From Anomaloglossus baeobatrachus (lineage: Eukaryota; Chordata; Amphibia; Anura; Aromobatidae), in NCBI RefSeq assembly GCF_048569485.1, contig NW_027442046.1, forward strand, positions 1 to 64,000: a DNA stretch of 64,000 nucleotides, read 5' to 3'. Shown here piece after piece: positions 55,901 through 64,000 of the stretch (its first letter is position 1; the number at the start of each line of letters is the position of its first letter). The translations under genes and the position numbers were made by a program. Below the pieces are notes generated by a model. It was not told where the DNA came from. It saw only the letters and a list, made by a program, of their open reading frames with translations, and did no database searches.

Positions 55901-56383
55901 GTTTGGACAAACGTGTCATCGGCTGGATTGACCAACGGGCACAAGGACTTGTCATGGATGGCGATACAGGGCGGACTGCCCGTCCGGTCATTCATGCACG
56001 CCCGGAACCTGTGCAAAACCCGGTACTGCCCAAGGTGCCCCTTCGTGGAGGAAACATCGCTGCACGCCTTTTGGGACTGCCGTTTCGCACAGCGCCTGTT
56101 GGTTGCCCTGGAGGATGACCTGAGGAACTCCGTCCCCAGAGGGAGCCTATCGTACCATTCCGTACTTTATGGACTCTTCCCTGGGACTCACACCGTTGGA
56201 GCCATCCAGGAGGCTTGGCGCCTTATGAACTGCTTTAAGGACGCTATTTGGGTCGCCAGGAACCGGCTCATCTTGAAGAGGGAGAGGATGTCTATCCAGG
56301 ATTGCCGCAGGCTGATCCACAGCCTGCTCAGAGACTATTCCATCATGGACAGTCCAGACGACAGCGCCGAGGAGGAGGTTTAG
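52994..56383 (+). CDS. LINE ORF2, APE endonuclease and reverse transcriptase (copy 3)
   Basis: The 1,129-residue frame is intact with all catalytic motifs named for the first copy. Private changes include Ile for Met in the ESGSMRRG stretch, Ala for Val in EMVVEGRM, and silent changes elsewhere. It could still supply enzyme in cis or trans even if its own ORF1 is defective. Confidence 0.93.
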   Translation: MTANINIFSINVRSIRDKFRRQTIFAFLNTQSSDVFFLQECSLPSSRSFNHLAREWTHGPSYWSGGGDCRSAGVAVLIRGSAFTLDSVQEIVCGRLLLVDGTWAGEPVRFINVYASPVKSDRLELLQALRPQLATARTVVMAGDFNCPIEEDGRSSGTAAKLDVTSKLLIEMVTEASLVDVVGSIGHGSVNYSWCRSDGSLRSRIDFVFTSRAVGRSGHSMVPCFFSDHRAIHFQGVLGHGFPIGPGSWKLNCSLLEKGEILEELRAAYSTWRAYKAGFQSVSDWWEYVKLEFRFFFQAKSQQQACLKRRDFRRLQRELRSLQDLLRCGWDVREELEETKRSLKRHFEEESERIVFRSKVENLEKGEKCNSFFFRKLHAGHTPMNELRDESGSIRRGKENVMKVVSDFYSELYARKTTDPEAADKFLSGITNHLDPADAAAMDVPLTVDELLSAAKSFSSGRTPGSDGLPAELYVALGDLICPDLLGLYEEMVAEGRMPPSLREGMVTILYKRKGERCDLKNWRPITLLNVDYKILAKTMATRLKTVIGRIIHPDQTCGIPGRRIADSLALMRDTVEYIKARRVHAALISLDQEKAFDRVSHEFLGKALHRLGLGNMFCLYVQLMYFDIHSSVLVNGWKTDPFPVLSGVRQGCPLSPLLFVCVIELFAEAIRRNGEIRGITAPGPERFEVKCSLYMDDVTVFCADRRSVDTLVQTCETFGRASGAKVNCGKSEAMLFGDWQPASSAPFPFSIQPDFIKVLGVWFGKEGAALKSWEERLTKITQRIGLWSLRRLTCEGKALVLRNEVLPVLQYTAQAWPPLATVCRAITRTVFRFVWGSKMDRVKRSIMYKDPRKGGKGVPDIPTLLRSSFVCDCVRRTLRVKRGSAGGSMSRFFLLPLWRRLGWDKWDSSFPYNWTAPWFYGDVVRFVREHQLEGLKPDLWKPKTIHKLIRAKDEMENIPGLHHDTLETVWTNVSSAGLTNGHKDLSWMAIQGGLPVRSFMHARNLCKTRYCPRCPFVEETSLHAFWDCRFAQRLLVALEDDLRNSVPRGSLSYHSVLYGLFPGTHTVGAIQEAWRLMNCFKDAIWVARNRLILKRERMSIQDCRRLIHSLLRDYSIMDSPDDSAEEEV

Positions 56384-58252
56384 ACCTCTTCCATGCCCCC
56401 TCCCTCCTTTTCCCGTTATGTGCGTCTTTCAATAAAGCTTCGGGCCTGTGATTTCCCCACCCTATCCCCCTTTTCCCCTACCCCCATCCCCCAATCGCCG
56501 GTTCGTCGTTATTTATTGTCTAACTTTTTCTTTCAGCTTGAGTGTTATGGATAAGCATAGGAGCGTGATGTATAGTTTAGTGCGTCGTACTCTATGGCTA
56601 TGTAAGAAGGATTGTATATTTCTGTGTGTACGGGGCTGCGGCACTGTACACGGTTTGTTACCTTTTTGTGAGTAGTGCATGATAATAAAGATGCTGTTAA
56701 ATCAAAAAAAATCTGTTCTTATCAGTTTAATATCTGATACGTCCCCTATCTGGGGACCATATATTAAATGGATTTTTAGAACAGGGAGATGGAAAAAGAG
56801 CTTGCTCTGTCCACTCCACGCATTGACCTGGTATTGCAGTACCTCCAGGACCGGTGCACCCCTTCTTAACCCAGTTTCCAAAAGCAGAACTCAATTCACC
56901 TGATTCATATTAGCCCGATTTAATGAATTGGAAGAAAGCATACGTCTTCATATGCACCTCAATTTGGCCCATTCACTTTTCACACTTCCTCCTTTTGTTT
57001 TTTATCTTTCACACTTTTGACTTTCTTTATTCATCCAAATAGCAAACTCATCACCACTCAACCTGACCAACTCGGCTATGTCCCGTGCTGCAGTTCTCTG
57101 TCTTATCTAGATCATTTGCAATTGAATGGAATAGATCCCTTTTGGACAAAGTGGATTCACCTGCTGCTGCAGTGACCACAGGTGTGATAAGATCTAGAAT
57201 TGGCATCTGGTGCGATCTCTCCGCTTCCACTCCAAAGAAAGTTACCTGTTTATTCCTATCATGCATTGGTTTTTGGGGTTTTCTTTGAGTAATGATGATC
57301 TCTTTAGTAGTCTGTTGGCGCCCTCTCCTGGAGGAATAGTTTGCTTGCTCTTGGACATTCTAAAAGAGAGGTCATGATAGACATTGAGCTTCTGAGCTCA
57401 ATTGGGGACAGTCATGGGTGATGAATGTTTGCAACCTGCTGCAAAGCCTCATACCGCAATATAAGGAACGTCAAATACTAAGAAAGGGCGGCCTATGAAA
57501 GAATTACTACTTTCAATAAGTACACTTAAACGGCTAATTGGGAATAGAAAAACTGTAAAAAGCCCTCTGAGAAAGCCCCCCTCTAACCTTTGATAGTAAG
57601 CTTTTCTGTAGTCTGCCTGTTGATGTATTTTCTGTTTGAACTGTGCACAACATGAAGAGACGGAACACTGGCGGCTTGTCACAATGCCCCCGCTGACATC
57701 ACAATAGCGCTGCTGCCTAGAAAACAAGCTGCGCAGCAGAAGTTGTTCTTTGGGTGGGAGGGTGGGCTAGTGTAAGGAGGGGGCAAGCTCTTTTTTTCCC
57801 GGGTGGTAGGGGGATGACAGGAGAAGGGATGCGGGTGGTGAGAAGGGTACAGAGGGCAGGGTTTGGGGGCTGGGAAGGAAAGGGAAAAGATTAGGGTTTG
57901 GGGATGATGAAAGGGCTTTCTACGGGTAAGGATGGCAAAGGGTGGCAGTGACGGAAAGTCAGGCAACCTGTCCTGTCCGTCTTTTTGTATCGTGAATTGG
58001 AAAGACTGCAAGGGGGAGGGGAGTTGCTTGCGCCCTAAAGGAGGAGTTATTCAGATTCATTGCAGTGGGGGGCGGCGGCTGCAAAACGCACCATTCTTCT
58101 TGTTTTTGCTCTGCAAAGCAGCCTTTTCAAGGGTTGGCTTGGGTGACAAAATGTCTTCTGTAGGCGTGGGTTTGTCTCCCTCTCGCTCTCTCTCCCTAAG
58201 ATGTGTCCGGCATAGGCCAGGGTGCCACTCGAGGCCCAAACCAATTCTGGTT

Positions 58253-58440
58253 ATCGCTTCTCGGCCTTTTGGCTAAGATCAAGTGTAGTATCTGTTCTTA
58301 TCAGTTTAATATCTGATACGTCCCCTATCTGGGGACCATATATTAAATGGATTTTTAGAACAGGGAGATGGAAAAAGAGCTTGCTCTGTCCACTCCACGC
58401 ATTGACCTGGTATTGCAGTACCTCCAGGACCGGTGCACCC
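58253..58440 (+). ncRNA. RNU2: U2 snRNA, uninterrupted
   Basis: Consensus copy directly after the doubly interrupted unit that begins at 50320. Promoter blocks and 3' box are in place. Confidence 0.97.
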
Positions 58441-59831
58441 CTTCTTAACCCAGTTTCCAAAAGCAGAACTCAATTCACCTGATTCATATTAGCCCGATTT
58501 AATGAATTGGAAGAAAGCATACGTCTTCATATGCACCTCAATTTGGCCCATTCACTTTTCACACTTCCTCCTTTTGTTTTTTATCTTTCACACTTTTGAC
58601 TTTCTTTATTCATCCAAATAGCAAACTCATCACCACTCAACCTGACCAACTCGGCTATGTCCCGTGCTGCAGTTCTCTGTCTTATCTAGATCATTTGCAA
58701 TTGAATGGAATAGATCCCTTTTGGACAAAGTGGATTCACCTGCTGCTGCAGTGACCACAGGTGTGATAAGATCTAGAATTGGCATCTGGTGCGATCTCTC
58801 CGCTTCCACTCCAAAGAAAGTTACCTGTTTATTCCTATCATGCATTGGTTTTTGGGGTTTTCTTTGAGTAATGATGATCTCTTTAGTAGTCTGTTGGCGC
58901 CCTCTCCTGGAGGAATAGTTTGCTTGCTCTTGGACATTCTAAAAGAGAGGTCATGATAGACATTGAGCTTCTGAGCTCAATTGGGGACAGTCATGGGTGA
59001 TGAATGTTTGCAACCTGCTGCAAAGCCTCATACCGCAATATAAGGAACGTCAAATACTAAGAAAGGGCGGCCTATGAAAGAATTACTACTTTCAATAAGT
59101 ACACTTAAACGGCTAATTGGGAATAGAAAAACTGTAAAAAGCCCTCTGAGAAAGCCCCCCTCTAACCTTTGATAGTAAGCTTTTCTGTAGTCTGCCTGTT
59201 GATGTATTTTCCGTTTGAACTGTGCACAACATGAAGAGACGGAACACTGGCGGCTTGTCACAATGCCCCCGCTGACATCACAATAGCGCTGCTGCCTAGA
59301 AAACAAGCTGCGCAGCAGAAGTTGTTCTTTGGGTGGGAGGGTGGGCTAGTGTAAGGAGGGGGCAAGCTCTTTTTTTCCCGGGTGGTAGGGGGATGACAGG
59401 AGAAGGGATGCGGGTGGTGAGAAGGGTACAGAGGGCAGGGTTTGGGGGCTGGGAAGGAAAGGGAAAAGATTAGGGTTTGGGGATGATGAAAGGGCTTTCT
59501 ACGGGTAAGGATGGCAAAGGGTGGCAGTGACGGAAAGTCAGGCAACCTGTCCTGTCCGTCTTTTTGTATCGTGAATTGGAAAGACTGCAAGGGGGAGGGG
59601 AGTTGCTTGCGCCCTAAAGGAGGAGTTATTCAGATTCATTGCAGTGGGGGGCGGCGGCTGCAAAACGCACCATTCTTCTTGTTTTTGCTCTGCAAAGCAG
59701 CCTTTTCAAGGGTTGGCTTGGGTGACAAAATGTCTTCTGTAGGCGTGGGTTTGTCTCCCTCTCGCTCTCTCTCCCTAAGATGTGTCCGGCATAGGCCAGG
59801 GTGCCACTCGAGGCCCAAACCAATTCTGGTT

Positions 59832-60823
59832 ATCGCTTCTCGGCCTTTTGGCTAAGATCAAGTGTAGTGTTGTTCGAAGAGGTGGTTTAAGCTCCAGGCC
59901 ACCTTAGTACAATGATACAATGCACACTGGAAGGTTGCGCTTGCTAGTACTCTGGGTGGATAGTATATTCATCTAGTGGAAAACATGGCACTACCAGGAT
60001 CGAGGCTATTAGACTGAGTAAGGGTGGGGGGCTATGGTACAAAGTGCCCCAGGACTGACGACCCTGGAGTGAGTCTGAGCTTGCTGGCTTGGGACCCCGG
60101 CAAGCCTTGGGCTCTGTAGCACACCGTACCTTGCCTTTTCATACTTTTTGAGCATATTACCCTATCCCGGCCTTCTGGCTAGGAAGGGAAATTTTTATAA
60201 TCCCGGTCGGAGGTCTGGTCAGCTTTGGGCTGAGAAACTAACACCCGGTTGGAGGTCCGGGTCAGCTTCGGCTGAGAAACTAACACCCGGTTGGAGGTCT
60301 GGGTCAGCTTCGGCTGAGAAACCAACACCCGGTTGGAGGTCCGGTTAGCCTTGGGCTGAGAAACCAACACCGGTTGACGGTCCGGGCAGTTTCGGCTGAG
60401 AAACCAACAACTAGTAGCTCTCTACTCCACTTGGGTAAGATGCCTGGGTGGACGCTGGGAGCAACGACAAGGCTCAACCAGGCTTCGGCTTGGGGGAGCA
60501 CCGAAGATCCCTGACCCTTGCTGTGGCCTTCTGGCTCGGAGGGACGGGGTTGATTTTTGGGGACCCTCTCCTCACGGTGGGGTCCACACGAATCCTAGCC
60601 TTTGCACTGTTTTTGGTGTGACTTCGGTCATGCATTTTTTGTGGTGCTTTGGAAAGCTTCATTAAATCAAAAATCTGTTCTTATCAGTTTAATATCTGAT
60701 ACGTCCCCTATCTGGGGACCATATATTAAATGGATTTTTAGAACAGGGAGATGGAAAAAGAGCTTGCTCTGTCCACTCCACGCATTGACCTGGTATTGCA
60801 GTACCTCCAGGACCGGTGCACCC
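59832..60823 (+). pseudogene. U2 gene interrupted by S element
   Basis: U2 nt 1-37 lie at 59832-59868 and nt 38-188 at 60673-60823; no target duplication. Confidence 0.94.
59869..60672 (+). mobile_element. S element copy 11, 804 bp, 5 hairpin repeats
   Basis: It has the full head, five repeats and a complete tail, close to copies 4 and 10. In the last repeat the usual GCTGCGAAACC reads GCTGAGAAACC, and a few other private bases are present. Confidence 0.88.
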
Positions 60824-62214
60824 CTTCTTAACCCAGTTTCCAAAAGCAGAACTCAATTCACCTGATTCATATTAGCCCGATTTAATGAATTGGAAGAAAG
60901 CATACGTCTTCATATGCACCTCAATTTGGCCCATTCACTTTTCACACTTCCTCCTTTTGTTTTTTATCTTTCACACTTTTGACTTTCTTTATTCATCCAA
61001 ATAGCAAACTCATCACCACTCAACCTGACCAACTCGGCTATGTCCCGTGCTGCAGTTCTCTGTCTTATCTAGATCATTTGCAATTGAATGGAATAGATCC
61101 CTTTTGGACAAAGTGGATTCACCTGCTGCTGCAGTGACCACAGGTGTGATAAGATCTAGAATTGGCATCTGGTGCGATCTCTCCGCTTCCACTCCAAAGA
61201 AAGTTACCTGTTTATTCCTATCATGCATTGGTTTTTGGGGTTTTCTTTGAGTAATGATGATCTCTTTAGTAGTCTGTTGGCGCCCTCTCCTGGAGGAATA
61301 GTTTGCTTGCTCTTGGACATTCTAAAAGAGAGGTCATGATAGACATTGAGCTTCTGAGCTCAATTGGGGACAGTCATGGGTGATGAATGTTTGCAACCTG
61401 CTGCAAAGCCTCATACCGCAATATAAGGAACGTCAAATACTAAGAAAGGGCGGCCTATGAAAGAATTACTACTTTCAATAAGTACACTTAAACGGCTAAT
61501 TGGGAATAGAAAAACTGTAAAAAGCCCTCTGAGAAAGCCCCCCTCTAACCTTTGATAGTAAGCTTTTCTGTAGTCTGCCTGTTGATGTATTTTCCGTTTG
61601 AACTGTGCACAACATGAAGAGACGGAACACTGGCGGCTTGTCACAATGCCCCCGCTGACATCACAATAGCGCTGCTGCCTAGAAAACAAGCTGCGCAGCA
61701 GAAGTTGTTCTTTGGGTGGGAGGGTGGGCTAGTGTAAGGAGGGGGCAAGCTCTTTTTTTCCCGGGTGGTAGGGGGATGACAGGAGAAGGGATGCGGGTGG
61801 TGAGAAGGGTACAGAGGGCAGGGTTTGGGGGCTGGGAAGGAAAGGGAAAAGATTAGGGTTTGGGGATGATGAAAGGGCTTTCTACGGGTAAGGATGGCAA
61901 AGGGTGGCAGTGACGGAAAGTCAGGCAACCTGTCCTGTCCGTCTTTTTGTATCGTGAATTGGAAAGACTGCAAGGGGGAGGGGAGTTGCTTGCGCCCTAA
62001 AGGAGGAGTTATTCAGATTCATTGCAGTGGGGGGCGGCGGCTGCAAAACGCACCATTCTTCTTGTTTTTGCTCTGCAAAGCAGCCTTTTCAAGGGTTGGC
62101 TTGGGTGACAAAATGTCTTCTGTAGGCGTGGGTTTGTCTCCCTCTCGCTCTCTCTCCCTAAGATGTGTCCGGCATAGGCCAGGGTGCCACTCGAGGCCCA
62201 AACCAATTCTGGTT

Positions 62215-62402
62215 ATCGCTTCTCGGCCTTTTGGCTAAGATCAAGTGTAGTATCTGTTCTTATCAGTTTAATATCTGATACGTCCCCTATCTGGGGACCA
62301 TATATTAAATGGATTTTTAGAACAGGGAGATGGAAAAAGAGCTTGCTCTGTCCACTCCACGCATTGACCTGGTATTGCAGTACCTCCAGGACCGGTGCAC
62401 CC
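62215..62402 (+). ncRNA. RNU2: U2 snRNA, uninterrupted
   Basis: Consensus copy following the S-interrupted gene at 59832. Promoter blocks and 3' box are in place. Confidence 0.97.
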
Positions 62403-63793
62403 CTTCTTAACCCAGTTTCCAAAAGCAGAACTCAATTCACCTGATTCATATTAGCCCGATTTAATGAATTGGAAGAAAGCATACGTCTTCATATGCACCT
62501 CAATTTGGCCCATTCACTTTTCACACTTCCTCCTTTTGTTTTTTATCTTTCACACTTTTGACTTTCTTTATTCATCCAAATAGCAAACTCATCACCACTC
62601 AACCTGACCAACTCGGCTATGTCCCGTGCTGCAGTTCTCTGTCTTATCTAGATCATTTGCAATTGAATGGAATAGATCCCTTTTGGACAAAGTGGATTCA
62701 CCTGCTGCTGCAGTGACCACAGGTGTGATAAGATCTAGAATTGGCATCTGGTGCGATCTCTCCGCTTCCACTCCAAAGAAAGTTACCTGTTTATTCCTAT
62801 CATGCATTGGTTTTTGGGGTTTTCTTTGAGTAATGATGATCTCTTTAGTAGTCTGTTGGCGCCCTCTCCTGGAGGAATAGTTTGCTTGCTCTTGGACATT
62901 CTAAAAGAGAGGTCATGATAGACATTGAGCTTCTGAGCTCAATTGGGGACAGTCATGGGTGATGAATGTTTGCAACCTGCTGCAAAGCCTCATACCGCAA
63001 TATAAGGAACGTCAAATACTAAGAAAGGGCGGCCTATGAAAGAATTACTACTTTCAATAAGTACACTTAAACGGCTAATTGGGAATAGAAAAACTGTAAA
63101 AAGCCCTCTGAGAAAGCCCCCCTCTAACCTTTGATAGTAAGCTTTTCTGTAGTCTGCCTGTTGATGTATTTTCCGTTTGAACTGTGCACAACATGAAGAG
63201 ACGGAACACTGGCGGCTTGTCACAATGCCCCCGCTGACATCACAATAGCGCTGCTGCCTAGAAAACAAGCTGCGCAGCAGAAGTTGTTCTTTGGGTGGGA
63301 GGGTGGGCTAGTGTAAGGAGGGGGCAAGCTCTTTTTTTCCCGGGTGGTAGGGGGATGACAGGAGAAGGGATGCGGGTGGTGAGAAGGGTACAGAGGGCAG
63401 GGTTTGGGGGCTGGGAAGGAAAGGGAAAAGATTAGGGTTTGGGGATGATGAAAGGGCTTTCTACGGGTAAGGATGGCAAAGGGTGGCAGTGACGGAAAGT
63501 CAGGCAACCTGTCCTGTCCGTCTTTTTGTATCGTGAATTGGAAAGACTGCAAGGGGGAGGGGAGTTGCTTGCGCCCTAAAGGAGGAGTTATTCAGATTCA
63601 TTGCAGTGGGGGGCGGCGGCTGCAAAACGCACCATTCTTCTTGTTTTTGCTCTGCAAAGCAGCCTTTTCAAGGGTTGGCTTGGGTGACAAAATGTCTTCT
63701 GTAGGCGTGGGTTTGTCTCCCTCTCGCTCTCTCTCCCTAAGATGTGTCCGGCATAGGCCAGGGTGCCACTCGAGGCCCAAACCAATTCTGGTT

Positions 63794-63981
63794 ATCGCTT
63801 CTCGGCCTTTTGGCTAAGATCAAGTGTAGTATCTGTTCTTATCAGTTTAATATCTGATACGTCCCCTATCTGGGGACCATATATTAAATGGATTTTTAGA
63901 ACAGGGAGATGGAAAAAGAGCTTGCTCTGTCCACTCCACGCATTGACCTGGTATTGCAGTACCTCCAGGACCGGTGCACCC
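63794..63981 (+). ncRNA. RNU2: U2 snRNA, uninterrupted, at window end
   Basis: Consensus copy with all 188 nt inside the window. Its 3' box starts at 63994 and is cut by the window edge after 7 bases. Confidence 0.96.
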
Positions 63982-64000
63982 CTTCTTAACCCAGTTTCCA

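Larger units (their letters stand above)
51176..56710 (+). mobile_element. U2-specific LINE, Keno-like, copy 3, full length, ORF1 frameshifted
   Basis: The element is 5,535 bp with 5' UTR 51176-51412 and 3' UTR 56384-56710. The 5' end, the 15-bp duplication and an A run of 7 match copy 1. The C tract in ORF1 has 11 bases instead of 10, which ends ORF1 early. ORF2 is open. Confidence 0.93.
50320..56861 (+). pseudogene. U2 gene interrupted by S element and LINE copy 3 in tandem
   Basis: U2 nt 1-37 lie at 50320-50356. S copy 10 follows, then nt 38-52 at 51161-51175, then LINE copy 3, then nt 38-188 at 56711-56861. The 15-bp duplication borders the LINE on both sides. Confidence 0.95.
1..64000 (+). 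repeat. Tandem array of U2 snRNA repeat units
   Basis: Twenty-four U2 loci lie head to tail on the + strand; the window opens inside the spacer before the first. Consecutive uninterrupted starts are exactly 1,579 bp apart (for example 15152 to 16731, 23970 to 25549, 62215 to 63794). The single exception, 16731 to 18307, is 3 bp shorter because of a deletion in a G run. Every longer spacing equals 1,579 plus the length of one or two insertions and their target duplications. Units are almost identical, with a few private single-base variants, as expected of concerted evolution. The strict periodicity makes the structure certain for the sequence given. Whether copy number and order reflect the genome depends on the assembly. 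Confidence 0.97.

Overview
The window is one long tandem array of U2 small nuclear RNA genes, all on the + strand, from an animal genome (probably chordate; the taxon cannot be fixed from this sequence). Evidence for an animal: 188-nt U2 genes with a metazoan-type 3' box, no TATA element, a GC-box distal element and a PSE-like block at the right distances, and LINEs of the Tx1/Keno type. An undisturbed repeat unit is 1,579 bp (188 bp U2 plus a 1,391 bp spacer). I count 24 U2 loci. Eight are uninterrupted (15152, 16731, 23970, 25549, 39099, 58253, 62215, 63794) and sixteen are interrupted. No host protein gene is seen.

Every interruption is a retroelement at one and the same point, between U2 nucleotides 37 and 38, inside the branch-point recognition sequence GUAGUA. 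There are 18 insertions, all in the sense orientation of U2. (1) Three full-length, nearly identical, U2-specific LINEs of about 5.53 kb (831-6364, 29603-35133, 51176-56710). Each has an ORF1 with three CCHC knuckles, an ORF2 with an APE-type endonuclease and a YMDD reverse transcriptase, and a 15-bp target duplication. They look like Keno of the Tx1 clade. (2) Eleven copies of a short non-coding element of 804-883 bp, here called S. It carries 5-7 copies of a 42-nt hairpin repeat and ends in the same tail as the LINE. (3) Four copies of a second short family of 179-276 bp, here called D/G/F, whose members share a head but have different tails.

Layout: LINE 1 in unit 1; S in units 2, 3 and 4; two intact genes; a double S in unit 7; S in unit 8; two intact genes; S in unit 11; LINE 2 in unit 12; S in unit 13 (a duplicate of unit 11); intact unit 14; D in 15; S in 16; F in 17; G in the duplicate units 18 and 19; S followed by LINE 3 in unit 20; intact 21; S in 22; intact 23 and 24.

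Inferred working: the LINE supplies endonuclease and reverse transcriptase. S, which shares its last 11 nt before the target, is probably carried by the LINE machinery. Neither shows an obvious promoter of its own, so both may be transcribed from the U2 promoter. The most unusual point is that S contains two copies of a module made of a U2 stem-loop-I-like hairpin (15 of 16 nt match U2 nt 11-26 in the best copy) followed by an Sm-like site. The modules bracket an array of UUCG-capped hairpins, so the S RNA looks like an snRNA mimic. Unequal crossing-over and gene conversion also shape the array. Because the array is so uniform, copy number and order depend on a correct assembly.
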